Source of the DNA: an uncultured Caryophanales bacterium
Lineage (GTDB): Bacteria > Bacillota_I > Bacilli_A > RF39 > UBA660
Assembly (NCBI GenBank): GCA_946414975.1
Contig: CAMKQS010000011.1
Span: 1-32,110, forward strand
Length of the DNA: 32,110 nucleotides
Direction of reading: 5' to 3'
A model generated the notes under the pieces. It was not told the DNA's origin and made no database searches. It saw only the letters and a program-made list of their open reading frames with translations. This document shows positions 8,593 through 17,164 of the stretch, piece after piece (positions within the stretch are counted from its first letter, which is position 1; the number at the start of each line of letters is the position of its first letter). A program made the position numbers and the translations under genes.

Positions 8593-8621
8593 ATGTTACC
8601 ATCTTGTATATAACTTGTCAA
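8593..8621 (-). promoter_or_regulatory. Sigma-A promoter for the glucosaminidase-like gene
   Basis: Minus strand TTGACA, 17-base spacer, TAACAT, about 35 bases before the start codon. Confidence 0.65.
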
Positions 8622-8664
8622 ATTAATCATTTATTAAAAATAGTAGATAGTATATAATTAATAT

Positions 8665-8883
8665 TTATTTAGACAAGTTTTCTTTTTTTAACTTCTTTAC
8701 AAATCGAGCTACATTTTCATTTATCTCCGGTGTTTTAAACTCTTCAGCTTTAAATATTACATAATCATTTAAATTTAATTTTTTATCTTTTAATTCATGA
8801 CTTAAAAGTAGATAATTATCACCATTTAAGTCAATTATACTCCCTGTATTACCATCAAATTCAACTATTTTTCCATAATTCAT
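8665..8883 (-). CDS. Small S1/cold-shock-like domain protein
   Basis: A 72-residue protein with AAAGGAG before its ATG, 10 bp after the SGNH hydrolase gene and probably co-transcribed with it. The sequence MNYGKIVEFDGNTGSIIDLN followed by GDNYLLLSHELKDKKLNLND-YVIFKAEE has the strand pattern of a small OB-fold (cold-shock or S1-like), with a basic tail (FVKKLKKENLSK). The aromatic RNP motifs of true cold shock proteins are weak. The fold call is tentative and the function unknown. Confidence 0.5.
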   Translation of the reverse strand: MNYGKIVEFDGNTGSIIDLNGDNYLLLSHELKDKKLNLNDYVIFKAEEFKTPEINENVARFVKKLKKENLSK

Positions 8884-8893
8884 AATTACTCCT

Positions 8894-10078
8894 TTATTTT
8901 GTTATAAATTCATCGTTTATAACTGATTTTATATTTTTTTTACCCAGATAATAAAAATCATAAGGAAATCTATTAATAACATAATTAATTATTTGTTTTT
9001 TTATCGTACTCAATGAACTAGAAGGAATATTGCTTTTTTCAATTAATAGAATCTCATTTTCAATAGCAGTCTTGATTATTTGCTTTTGAAATTCTTCCTC
9101 CCTAAATTCACTTTTTCCTTCTTTTTCTATAAATAAACTTGCTCTATATAAATTTCTATCAATATTTATTAAAGCTTGCTTTAAAACATAATTATTATTT
9201 ATAGCTTCAATAATATTATTATTAAACTTTAAGTATTCCCCTTCATCATAATGTGGATCAGGCAGTGGAATACTGCTTAACATTGATTGTGCTAAAGATG
9301 CATCAGTAATTTCATCATCTCTAATCTTTTTATAAAAAAACTTAGATGGAACACTATCTACATAGGTTACATTAGCATACTCCTTTGCAATTTGTTTTAG
9401 TTTTCTATTCAAAATATCAGTTAAATGAATTCCTAACCAATTAGGTGCTCCACACAAATAAACTTGAGTATTTTTTCCACTAATACGATTTTGATTATGA
9501 ATATATTTTAAAATTGCTTCTAATGATTTTAAATCCCTTTTCACACCATAAACAAGTTTATTCTTTATTTTTCCTCCCCTTGTTACGTTGTCTAAAAATG
9601 ATCCTGTACAACCATTGTATATAACTATATTAGCTAAATTTTCATCATCTTTAGTAATAATATCATTTAATCCTTTATCATCATCAACTTTTAAAGGATA
9701 ATACTCATTAATTTCATCATCAGTTATACCAGGTGAAACCATAGAAGTAACACCACCACTATAGTCTCTTCTTACCATATTATTCATTTCTGATTCTTTT
9801 ATATTAGAAATAAGCCAATCATATATATGCTCGTCACCATTATTTTGAGCACGAGCAAAACTATGTCTTTCTAACTTAATATTATGTTTATTTAATAAAA
9901 TATCTAAACTTTCATTTCTCATTAACAAAGGTTTTATTTTTCTAGTCATTGAATAGCCTGCTCCAATAGAATTTCCAAGACTGGTCATAATAACATTTTT
10001 TATTCCAAGATTACTAAATATACCAGCTAATCTGTTATTTTCTTCATTTTGTATTTCTAAAATTTTCTTTTCTTGCAC
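8894..10078 (-). CDS. SGNH/GDSL-type hydrolase family protein
   Basis: About 394 residues. Near the N-terminus VIMTSLGNSIGAGYS supplies a block-I-like motif with the candidate nucleophile serine (GNS in place of GDS). VIYNGCTGSFLDNV may be a middle block, and LPDPHYDEGEY provides a D-x-x-H-like C-terminal dyad. SGNH enzymes are esterases or acetyl hydrolases; the substrate is unknown and no secretion signal is seen. A long helical tail (about 300-394) exceeds the usual domain. I chose GTG at 10078 because AGAGGTGAT lies six bases before it; an earlier GTG falls inside that ribosome site. The fragment just upstream is the tail of a different SGNH protein. Confidence 0.55.
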   Translation of the reverse strand: MQEKKILEIQNEENNRLAGIFSNLGIKNVIMTSLGNSIGAGYSMTRKIKPLLMRNESLDILLNKHNIKLERHSFARAQNNGDEHIYDWLISNIKESEMNNMVRRDYSGGVTSMVSPGITDDEINEYYPLKVDDDKGLNDIITKDDENLANIVIYNGCTGSFLDNVTRGGKIKNKLVYGVKRDLKSLEAILKYIHNQNRISGKNTQVYLCGAPNWLGIHLTDILNRKLKQIAKEYANVTYVDSVPSKFFYKKIRDDEITDASLAQSMLSSIPLPDPHYDEGEYLKFNNNIIEAINNNYVLKQALINIDRNLYRASLFIEKEGKSEFREEEFQKQIIKTAIENEILLIEKSNIPSSSLSTIKKQIINYVINRFPYDFYYLGKKNIKSVINDEFITK

Positions 10079-10235
10079 TATTATCACCTCTTATATAATT
10101 GTCTATTTGGCCTATAATTTTCTTAACTATTAACTCATTACCAATCTTATTTGGATGATAATCATAGTTTGCACAATAGTTTATTATAAAATAACAATTA
10201 ATATAATGTACATTTTCATATTTAAATTTTAACAC
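10044..10235 (-). pseudogene. C-terminal remnant of an SGNH hydrolase
   Basis: A 63-codon reading frame containing CANYDYHPNKIGNELIVKKI, which closely fits the C-terminal block V of SGNH hydrolases (D-x-HPN-x-x-G plus the following helix). There is no room for the rest of the enzyme: the upstream ~40 bases are A/T-rich with no frame. It overlaps the next gene by about 35 bases in another frame. It is most likely the stump left by a deletion that joined two SGNH genes. Confidence 0.5.
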
Positions 10236-10275
10236 AAAAAAATAAATAATTAAATATATTTATTTTTTATTTACA

Positions 10276-10932
10276 TTATTTTACTAATTTACTTATAAAA
10301 TTAGCTATCTTTTCAGATGAAGATGTTAAAAATTGTAAAAAATCCATTTGATTATTGCTATTAGGGTTATCTGATATGCTTCTAACAACTATAAAATCAA
10401 TACCAGATAAGTAACATACTTGTGCGATAGCAGCACCTTCCATTTCTACTGCATCACAATCAAATTTATTTTCTAACATTCTAGAATAATCTATATCTGT
10501 TACAAATATATCACCTGATGCAATTACACCTTTTTTTATTCCAAATTTAACACATTTATTAACTAACTTTCTCGATGCTTCAATATATACTCCAATATCA
10601 GGAATATAACCTAATTCATGATTAAATTTAGTTAAATCAAAATCGTGTTGAACTAGCTTTTCAGCAACTATTAAATCACCAATTTTAGTATCCTTCAAGC
10701 CTCCTGCAACACCTACATTTATTATATAATCTAATTTATAGTTATCGATCATAATTTGAGCAGTTCTTGCTGCATTAACTTTACCTATTCCACATTTGAC
10801 TATAACAACATTCTTGCTGTTAATTTTTCCTTCCAAAAATTTTATATCAAATAATTCTTTAGTTTTATTTAATTTGAATATCCTTAATAAAGAATTTAGC
10901 TCTTCTTCCATTGCTACAATTATACCAATCAT
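10276..10932 (-). CDS. mtnN: 5'-methylthioadenosine/S-adenosylhomocysteine nucleosidase
   Basis: A 218-residue protein, normal for the family. It starts MIGIIVAMEEELNSLL, has the purine-binding INVGVAGGL segment, VQHDFDLTKF, the VEMEGAA signature that binds the ribose, and the catalytic Asp in RSISDN near the C-terminus. It hydrolyses MTA and SAH to adenine plus the thioribose or ribosylhomocysteine, in methionine salvage and methyl-cycle detoxification in the cytoplasm. GGAGG lies four bases before the ATG, and a clear sigma-A promoter stands upstream. Single-gene unit. Confidence 0.95.
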   Translation of the reverse strand: MIGIIVAMEEELNSLLRIFKLNKTKELFDIKFLEGKINSKNVVIVKCGIGKVNAARTAQIMIDNYKLDYIINVGVAGGLKDTKIGDLIVAEKLVQHDFDLTKFNHELGYIPDIGVYIEASRKLVNKCVKFGIKKGVIASGDIFVTDIDYSRMLENKFDCDAVEMEGAAIAQVCYLSGIDFIVVRSISDNPNSNNQMDFLQFLTSSSEKIANFISKLVK

Positions 10933-10950
10933 AATACCTCCATTAAATTA

Positions 10951-10980
10951 ATTATACACAAATTTTATGCATTTTTACAA
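10951..10980 (-). promoter_or_regulatory. Sigma-A promoter for mtnN
   Basis: Minus strand TTGTAA, 18-base spacer, TATAAT, with a TG just before the -10 box; about 20 bases upstream of the start codon. Confidence 0.65.
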
Positions 10981-11012
10981 TATAAAATAGTTATTTAATT
11001 ACAATAAAAGCC

Positions 11013-11041
11013 TATACACAAAAACATAAATTACATACTAT
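11013..11041 (+). promoter_or_regulatory. Candidate sigma-E (mother-cell) promoter for cotJ operon
   Basis: CATACTAT at 11034-11041 resembles the sigma-E -10 consensus (CATACA-T), with TATACA-like sequence about 14 bases upstream. B. subtilis cotJ is known to be sigma-E dependent. The -35 match is weak. Confidence 0.4.
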
Positions 11042-11058
11042 AAAACGAGGAGGATATT

Positions 11059-11466
11059 ATGAATAACTATTTTAATATAGATAATCAATTTTTTAATAGC
11101 TCTAGCAAGCAAGATTTAGATTTATATGACCCATATGAAGGATTTATAAGAGGAAATATGTATAAGAATTTATATGATCCTTACAAAATAAACTCTCCAT
11201 ATGAGATAAAGCCAATGAATGAACAAGCTGAAATGTTAACTTATATTGATGCTTTATGTTTTGCTTGTATTGATTTAGGACTTTACTTAGATGTATTTCC
11301 TAACAATAAAGATGCAATTAATTTATTTAATAAATATAATGGACAAAAAAACAGTTTAATGAATAAATATCAAGAGAAATTTGGTCCATTAACATTAGAT
11401 AGTGATGCATTAAATGCATACCCATGGGCTTGGAACGAAAGGCCTTGGCCATGGGATAATAATTAG
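11059..11466 (+). CDS. cotJB: CotJA-CotJB fusion spore coat protein
   Basis: A 135-residue protein. Residues about 54-135 are CotJB: QAEMLTYIDALCFACIDLGL, then YLDVFPNN-DA, FGPLT and the tryptophan-rich end WAWNERPWPW. Residues about 23-45 (DPYEGFIRGNMYKNLYDPYK) match the most conserved part of CotJA (EAL-RGTL-P-LY-PY). In Bacillus and clostridia these are separate proteins; here they appear joined and the CotJA part is short. GAGGAGG lies before the ATG, and cotJC follows 10 bp later. The proteins associate with CotJC in the inner spore coat, so the window suggests that the organism sporulates or descends from sporeformers. Confidence 0.85.
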   Translation: MNNYFNIDNQFFNSSSKQDLDLYDPYEGFIRGNMYKNLYDPYKINSPYEIKPMNEQAEMLTYIDALCFACIDLGLYLDVFPNNKDAINLFNKYNGQKNSLMNKYQEKFGPLTLDSDALNAYPWAWNERPWPWDNN

Positions 11467-11475
11467 GAGGATAAA

Positions 11476-12051
11476 ATGTGGATATATGAAAAAAAACTGG
11501 AATATCCAGTTAATATTAAAAAGAAAGATTTAAAAATGGCTAAGTTGCTGTTAGACCAGTACGGCGGAGCAGATGGTGAATATGCAGCTGCTATGAGATA
11601 TTTAAATCAAAGATATTCTATGCCAGATGAAAAAGGATTTGCACTTCTAAACGATATTGGAACAGAAGAATTAGCTCATGTTGAAATGATTGCAACCATG
11701 GTCACACAACTTATGAAAGGAGCTACTGCTAAAGAATTAGAAAATGCAGGTCTAACTCCAAACTATGTATATAGTGATCACGCAATATTCCCTTTAAACT
11801 CTAATGGAGTTCCATTTACCAGTGCATACATTGAAACAAAAGGTGACTTTAGAGCTGATTTAGAAAGTGATATGGCAGCTGAACAAAGAGCACGTGCAAC
11901 TTATGAATATTTAATGAATCTAACTAATGATCCGGACTTACTTGCCCCACTTTCATTTTTAAGACAAAGAGAAGTAGTTCACTACCAAAGATTTAAAGAA
12001 CTAAGAGATTATTATTTAGAAAAATATGAGAAAAATTATAAAACAAAATAA
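11476..12051 (+). CDS. cotJC: CotJC, manganese-catalase-like spore coat protein
   Basis: A 191-residue protein, usual length. It starts MWIYEKKLEYPVNIKKKDLK, and carries the di-manganese ferritin-like motifs: DIGTEELAHVEMI, EQRARATYEYLMN and LRQREVVHYQRF. CotJC is a manganese catalase homologue deposited in the spore coat, thought to remove peroxide. AGGAGG lies six bases before the ATG; it is translated after the CotJA-CotJB fusion from the same message and ends at a strong bidirectional terminator. Confidence 0.95.
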   Translation: MWIYEKKLEYPVNIKKKDLKMAKLLLDQYGGADGEYAAAMRYLNQRYSMPDEKGFALLNDIGTEELAHVEMIATMVTQLMKGATAKELENAGLTPNYVYSDHAIFPLNSNGVPFTSAYIETKGDFRADLESDMAAEQRARATYEYLMNLTNDPDLLAPLSFLRQREVVHYQRFKELRDYYLEKYEKNYKTK

Positions 12052-12083
12052 AGCTTGTAAGCTAATTAGCTACACAAGCTTTT
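12051..12083. terminator. Bidirectional terminator between cotJC and the LCP gene
   Basis: AAGCTTGT ... ACAAGCTT inverted repeat with an inner palindrome (AGCTAATTAGCT), T-rich on both outer sides. It serves the convergent genes, and the LCP stop codon lies within it. Confidence 0.75.
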
Positions 12084-13930
12084 AAACTAGAATCATAGGA
12101 ATAATTATCAGGACAACATACCATTCCAGTCTTTTCATAATGATAATTATCATTACATACTGACACTTTTTCCATAATATTTTTTATGCATTTTCCATTG
12201 CTTAACGTAAACTCTTTTGTACAAGTTAATTCTTCACTACATCTTTGATTATCTTCAACTAATCCACCATTGCAAATAGGCTCTTCTACTTCTACATCAT
12301 CAGTTTCAATTAAACAAATACCATTTTCGGGATTTTTACACTTTGGATACTCATAATCTTTGGTATCCTTTTTTGTTTCCTTTTTTTCTTCAGTTTTCTC
12401 AACCTTATCATTTTTTTCAGAGTTATCTTCTGTATTTGGCTTTATAGTAGTTACAGTATTAATTGGACCATCATATGTATAAGATGAAGATAACGTTTTA
12501 CCGGCAATTACATCATCAATTAAAGTTTTTACTTGCTCTAGTGACCCTGTAACTGGCAACATTACATATAGTTGCATATTACCACCACTATACGTATACT
12601 CTCTACTATCTACTCCCTCTAAGTTATAAGTAGATACATTCCAGCTAGCCATATCATTAAGTTGCATCTTTAATAATGATGTAATTTTATTTTGACTCAT
12701 ATTAGTTTGAAATTTACCATCAAGAGATTTAAGTAATGAACTATATTTTGTTATTATTTTTTTACTACAGACCTTTTTTATAATAGCAGCAATTACTGCT
12801 TGTTGATCTTTACCACGTTGTCTATCTCCTGCAGCAAATGCCTTTCTTTCGCGGGCAAATGACAACGCTTGTTCACCATTCATAAAATTATTACCTTCTG
12901 TATAATGCATTCCATCAATCGATGTAAATGTATAGTCAGAATAAACAGTTATACCATCTAATGCATTTACAATATCAATTAATGAAGTAAAGTTAACTTT
13001 AACGTAATAATTTATCTCAACATCCAATAAATCTTCTATTGTTGATATTGACATATCGACGCCATACATCCCCGCATGCGTTAATTTATCTTTATTTCCT
13101 CTAATACCGTGTAATTGAACATAATAATCTCTTGGTATACTTGTTAATAAAACTTGTTTTGTTTCAGGATTTACCGTTATAAGCATATTTACATCACTTC
13201 TAGATACAGATGTAATTTTTCCATAAGTATCAATCCCGCTAACATATATTGTAAATGGTTTTGATGTTACATCAACATCTTTAGCCTTAGCTTTAGACTT
13301 TATTTTTATTGAAAATTTATATATTACCTTAGTCTTAGATTCAAATTCGTTATTTTCCTCTTTAATCATAGATAAAACAGAATCTTCAATAACAATTACT
13401 TTTGTTTTATCATTTATTAAATCTTCTGAAAGCGATGTAGAATCATTATATTTTTTAAATGTTACATCTACTTTCTTTAATATCTTTTTATTAGCATCAG
13501 CTGCACCAGTAGAATTACCATAATATCCAACATCTAATGAATCGATATCCTCTATTTTTTCATATTTACTATCTTTAAGTACAATAACTGAATAGTTTTC
13601 TAATTTATAATTAACATTTTTTATTTTAGATAAGAACCCTAATGTGTGCAATATATAGTAAGAAGCAAAACATATTACACCTATTACAAGAATAGATAGA
13701 AAGCTTATGAATATTCTTATTCCTTTTTTTGCTTTCCTTCTCATTAAAAATGATGAAAATAAAATGTTTATAAATCCTAAAACAATTACAATTGTATAAT
13801 AATACTTATTAGGTAAAATATTTACTTTATATAATATATACAAAATAAATATTGATGCTATTAATAATAATAAAGCTAATATTTTAAAAAAACTAATTTT
13901 TCTTTTTCTCGTTTTATTCTTTTTTCTCAT
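12062..13930 (-). CDS. LytR-CpsA-Psr (LCP) family protein with cysteine-rich C-terminus
   Basis: A 622-residue protein. The first ~110 residues hold a basic cytoplasmic start and about three membrane segments. Residues about 230-400 form the LCP domain: TSIPRDYYVQLHG, KLTHAGMYG, INYYVKVNF, ALDGITVYSDYTF, GEQALSFARERKAFAAGDRQ and GKDQQAVIAAI. LCP enzymes transfer polymers such as teichoic acid or capsule from lipid carriers to peptidoglycan outside the membrane. An unusual tail (about 515-622) is acidic and then contains some 13 cysteines (CKNPENGIC, CSEELTC, VCCPDNY and others), like small disulfide-rich modules. A sigma-A promoter is seen; the ribosome site is weak. Confidence 0.85.
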   Translation of the reverse strand: MRKKNKTRKRKISFFKILALLLLIASIFILYILYKVNILPNKYYYTIVIVLGFINILFSSFLMRRKAKKGIRIFISFLSILVIGVICFASYYILHTLGFLSKIKNVNYKLENYSVIVLKDSKYEKIEDIDSLDVGYYGNSTGAADANKKILKKVDVTFKKYNDSTSLSEDLINDKTKVIVIEDSVLSMIKEENNEFESKTKVIYKFSIKIKSKAKAKDVDVTSKPFTIYVSGIDTYGKITSVSRSDVNMLITVNPETKQVLLTSIPRDYYVQLHGIRGNKDKLTHAGMYGVDMSISTIEDLLDVEINYYVKVNFTSLIDIVNALDGITVYSDYTFTSIDGMHYTEGNNFMNGEQALSFARERKAFAAGDRQRGKDQQAVIAAIIKKVCSKKIITKYSSLLKSLDGKFQTNMSQNKITSLLKMQLNDMASWNVSTYNLEGVDSREYTYSGGNMQLYVMLPVTGSLEQVKTLIDDVIAGKTLSSSYTYDGPINTVTTIKPNTEDNSEKNDKVEKTEEKKETKKDTKDYEYPKCKNPENGICLIETDDVEVEEPICNGGLVEDNQRCSEELTCTKEFTLSNGKCIKNIMEKVSVCNDNYHYEKTGMVCCPDNYSYDSSLKACVAN

Positions 13931-13944
13931 AATATCACAGCCTA

Positions 13945-13973
13945 ATTATAACAAATTATAATTTTGGTGTAAA
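13945..13973 (-). promoter_or_regulatory. Sigma-A promoter for the LCP gene
   Basis: Minus strand TTTACA, 17 bases, TATAAT; directly upstream of the start codon. Confidence 0.65.
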
Positions 13974-13978
13974 CAAAT

Positions 13979-15103
13979 TCACATATTTTTCACATTTTTA
14001 ATTCTTTTATGCTCACGATTAAAATAATCATCTGTCATACCTGCTATAAAATCAATAACTATTCTCGCATTAGTATTTTTATGATATATTTTATTTTTAT
14101 AATCTAAATATACTTTATAAATTGGTGAATCATAATTATTAATACTTAAATCATTTAAATAAGTATTAAATAACAGCCTAAACATTTTTTCATATATTTT
14201 AATTTGCTCCTTGGAATTAGCTTTTAAATATATATTTTCATAGTTAAATTTTTTTAGATCTATAATAGCACGATATACTTCATTAGACATACTTATATAT
14301 GGTTTATTATAACTATTATCAATTATATCTAATATAACATTGTTTACAAGCTCCCTATTATTATTTCCAAGATATTTGGTAATATGTTTTGGAATATCAT
14401 TTCTTTTTATCACACCAACTCTTAATGCATCTTCAATATCTCTTCCAATATAACCTACTATATCACTAATTCTAACCACACAACCTTCTAATGTCATGGG
14501 ACGCATTTTAGAAATTACGCTTGAATCAAAATAAGAAGCATTATATTCCTTAATAAATTCATCAACACTCTTTTTTTTAGGTTCGTACAAACCAAGAGGT
14601 ATTTCACCGTTATGACACATTATCGCATCTAACACCTGTACAGTTAAATTTCTGCCCTGACCTTTATTCTCAATATACATAAGAGTTCTAACACTTTGAA
14701 TATTATGATTAAAATATCCTTCATTATTTTCTAGGCTAATTTTATTTAAAATAGCTTCTCCTACGTGTCCATAAGGTACATGACCTAAATCATGTCCTAA
14801 AGCAGCTGCTTCAATCAAATCCTCATTCAAATTAAGTGCTCTACCTATTGTTCGAGCTATTTTACTAACAAGTTGAACATGAGTCATACGTTTACTAATA
14901 TTAGTATTCTCACTATTACTAAAAACTTGTGTTTTATCTAAATATCTTGTATATGATAATGAATAAATTATTCTATCAATATCTCTAAAAAAAGGTGGCC
15001 TAATATCATTTTTTTCCTTTTTTATTCTAATTGCTTCACTGTTCTTACAAGCATATTTTGACAAATTGTGCTCAAATTTATTCATATTATCACTAATACT
15101 CAT
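13979..15103 (-). CDS. dGTPase-like HD-domain phosphohydrolase
   Basis: A 374-residue protein. RPPFFRDIDRIIYSLSYTRY is the typical family start; RMTHVQLVSKIARTIGRAL and AALGHDLGHVPYGHVGE carry the metal-binding H...HD residues; later VVRISDIVGYIGRDIEDAL supplies the final aspartate. Members hydrolyse dGTP or other dNTPs to nucleoside and triphosphate, controlling nucleotide pools and in some bacteria limiting phage. It belongs to the shorter Gram-positive dGTPase-like group. GGGGAGG precedes the ATG. It ends with TGA, one of the window's clear uses of TGA as a stop. Confidence 0.9.
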   Translation of the reverse strand: MSISDNMNKFEHNLSKYACKNSEAIRIKKEKNDIRPPFFRDIDRIIYSLSYTRYLDKTQVFSNSENTNISKRMTHVQLVSKIARTIGRALNLNEDLIEAAALGHDLGHVPYGHVGEAILNKISLENNEGYFNHNIQSVRTLMYIENKGQGRNLTVQVLDAIMCHNGEIPLGLYEPKKKSVDEFIKEYNASYFDSSVISKMRPMTLEGCVVRISDIVGYIGRDIEDALRVGVIKRNDIPKHITKYLGNNNRELVNNVILDIIDNSYNKPYISMSNEVYRAIIDLKKFNYENIYLKANSKEQIKIYEKMFRLLFNTYLNDLSINNYDSPIYKVYLDYKNKIYHKNTNARIVIDFIAGMTDDYFNREHKRIKNVKNM

Positions 15104-15131
15104 TTTTATACCTCCCCATAATATACAACAA

Positions 15132-16064
15132 TTACCTCACTTTAGAATTCAGATCAACCTGGCTTTCTACTTTCATTGTTTTTAGATTAAGGCAAATCCT
15201 TTTACCATCATAATTATATTTTATCTTATCAACAGGAAAAAATCTTAAAACATTATTAACATATTCTCCATCACCATATTTACTTTCATCCCAACCAGAT
15301 AAATATTTCCAAGGATTCTCATGTGCATCTTTCATATATTTGACCCATTCAAAATTTGCATAATCATTTTTTATAGCATCAAAATTACCATAAGCATCAG
15401 ATAAAACTAAATCAACCATTCCTTGACCAAAATTATGAGCTTGAATAGCTAATAATGGATTACCATTGTTATAATTTAAGCTATTTTGAAAAAGCATACA
15501 GCCAATTTTAATATTCTTAATAGGATCACACGCTGCTTCCATTGTTATATATTCTATATCTACCTGACCAGTCTTATAATTATATGCACTTATTTTCTCT
15601 CCTGAAGGACTTTCAAGTTGCATAATTCCTACACCATAACCAGAATACATATAACCACCAGGAATACAAGCCTTATGGTTTAAAGATGATTCCTGCATAG
15701 CAATAGCACACATTAAATTTGGATCAACTCCATATGCTTCTGCATACTCATAAAAATATCTTCCAAGTGGTCCATATAAACAATCATTTACTTCCCTAAC
15801 TCCGCCTGAACCAATTTTAAATGGATCAATTATGGTATCAACTGCAATTTTAGTATTATGAGCTTTATTTTCACTATTTTTTTTATCCTCAGTAGTAATA
15901 ACAATTTTTGTATTATCCTCTTCTGCATAAGTTTTAGCTATATTTATTCCACATAAAACTATAATTCCTAACCCTGTTAATACAACTATTCTTTTTTTTA
16001 TCGTTTTTAATCTTTTGGCTTTTTTGTTACTATATTTATTTTCCTTATATACTTTCATATTCAT
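15132..16064 (-). CDS. Secreted lytic transglycosylase-like (SLT) protein
   Basis: A 310-residue protein with a very basic N-terminus and a membrane or signal segment (about 26-48, RIVVLTGLGIIVLCGINIAK). The catalytic domain (about 90-250) shows LMCAIAMQESSLNHKA with the catalytic glutamate of SLT enzymes, YGVGIMQLESPSG (the GxMQ motif) and PLLAIQAHNFGQG. It should cleave peptidoglycan outside the membrane. It starts inside the end of the adenine methylase gene (20-bp overlap) after GAGGG, so the two are translationally linked, an odd pairing that is probably only positional. Confidence 0.85.
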   Translation of the reverse strand: MNMKVYKENKYSNKKAKRLKTIKKRIVVLTGLGIIVLCGINIAKTYAEEDNTKIVITTEDKKNSENKAHNTKIAVDTIIDPFKIGSGGVREVNDCLYGPLGRYFYEYAEAYGVDPNLMCAIAMQESSLNHKACIPGGYMYSGYGVGIMQLESPSGEKISAYNYKTGQVDIEYITMEAACDPIKNIKIGCMLFQNSLNYNNGNPLLAIQAHNFGQGMVDLVLSDAYGNFDAIKNDYANFEWVKYMKDAHENPWKYLSGWDESKYGDGEYVNNVLRFFPVDKIKYNYDGKRICLNLKTMKVESQVDLNSKVR

Positions 16065-17094
16065 TATCCCTCTTTTTTAAAGCGTGTAAATACTCAATTG
16101 TAGTCTTTTTTTCAACCTCTTTATTTTTACTAGCTTTATATCTTTTATGATTTGTCTCATATCTTTTATATTCACCATATTTGCTCATAATTTCTTCTAT
16201 TTCTTTAAAACTCATAATTCCCTCATCATTATAACTTAAAAATATATATTTAAATTTAGCATTAGCAATCAAATCTTCAAAAGCTTTAGCAACTTCATTT
16301 TTTTTATTATATTTTGAATTAATACTCTCTTTTCTAATTCCAGTCTTACCCTTTATAATTGGACTATCACCATAAGCAATAGTTTCTAATATATGATAAT
16401 TTGAACTATATCTTCTAGAATTATATGGAGGATCTAAATATAAAATATCTCCTTTTATTATATTTATTAATTCATTAGAATCTTCAATATATACCTTAGA
16501 TTTAGTATTTTTATTTACTATAATATCAAGAGGTTTAATCTCTATAGTTTTTTGGGCACTCTTTTTCATATTTTTTAAAAACGCTTCATATACTGATGCA
16601 GTATTTGCAACCTTATCTGCTGCTTCAATTAGACAAGCGAGTAAATAATAATATTCATTCTTTTCAATATACTCTTTTTTATACCATTTTTCTATCTGAT
16701 CTCTCATTGAATCAATTTTAATGGCATTCTCTATAGTAAAATAATTTCTTTGATACTTATCGTTTAATGTACCTAGACTAGTATAATTTTTATAAATAAA
16801 ACCTTGATAACTATTAAGCTTATTTAAATAAATGAAGACATCTTGAATCCCCTTTATTTTTAATCTAGAAAACAATAAATCATTATTATTTTCCAAATAA
16901 TGCTTATTTAAAACAAAACTATAAAATTGAGTATCATTAGCAATTATATTATAACCTAATTGTTTAAATCTTTTACCAACTACTCCTGTTCCAGCAAATA
17001 TATCACAAAATACTTTTCCCTCTTTATTCGTAAAATCAATAATAGATTCCTCTAGAAAATTAATTATAGAGTGTTTAGATCCTATATAATTCAT
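16045..17094 (-). CDS. D12-class adenine-specific DNA methyltransferase
   Basis: A 349-residue protein. The SAM-binding motif is VFCDIFAGTGVVGKRF (about 29-44), and the catalytic motif DPPYNSRRYSSNYH lies near residue 224, as in MT-A70/D12-type (Dam-like) enzymes that methylate adenine N6. KYIFLSYNDEGIM is also a family element. No restriction endonuclease gene is adjacent, so it may be an orphan methylase. Protein length is typical of restriction-modification methylases rather than of Dam (about 280). The recognition sequence cannot be read from the gene. Confidence 0.85.
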   Translation of the reverse strand: MNYIGSKHSIINFLEESIIDFTNKEGKVFCDIFAGTGVVGKRFKQLGYNIIANDTQFYSFVLNKHYLENNNDLLFSRLKIKGIQDVFIYLNKLNSYQGFIYKNYTSLGTLNDKYQRNYFTIENAIKIDSMRDQIEKWYKKEYIEKNEYYYLLACLIEAADKVANTASVYEAFLKNMKKSAQKTIEIKPLDIIVNKNTKSKVYIEDSNELINIIKGDILYLDPPYNSRRYSSNYHILETIAYGDSPIIKGKTGIRKESINSKYNKKNEVAKAFEDLIANAKFKYIFLSYNDEGIMSFKEIEEIMSKYGEYKRYETNHKRYKASKNKEVEKKTTIEYLHALKKRDNEYESI

Positions 17095-17137
17095 CTTAAT
17101 ACCAACTTTCCTATATACAATTATACACTAATTAATA

Positions 17138-17164
17138 TAAAAAAAAAAGCTAATTACTTAGCTT
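17138..17164 (-). terminator. Terminator of the VirD4-like gene
   Basis: Minus strand AAGCTAA-GTAA-TTAGCTT followed by about ten Ts; it begins at the gene's stop codon. Confidence 0.85.

Noticed and set aside
16045..17094. A restriction-modification system around the D12 methylase
   Set aside because: Neighbours are a lytic transglycosylase and a VirD4-like ATPase; no endonuclease-like gene is present in the window.
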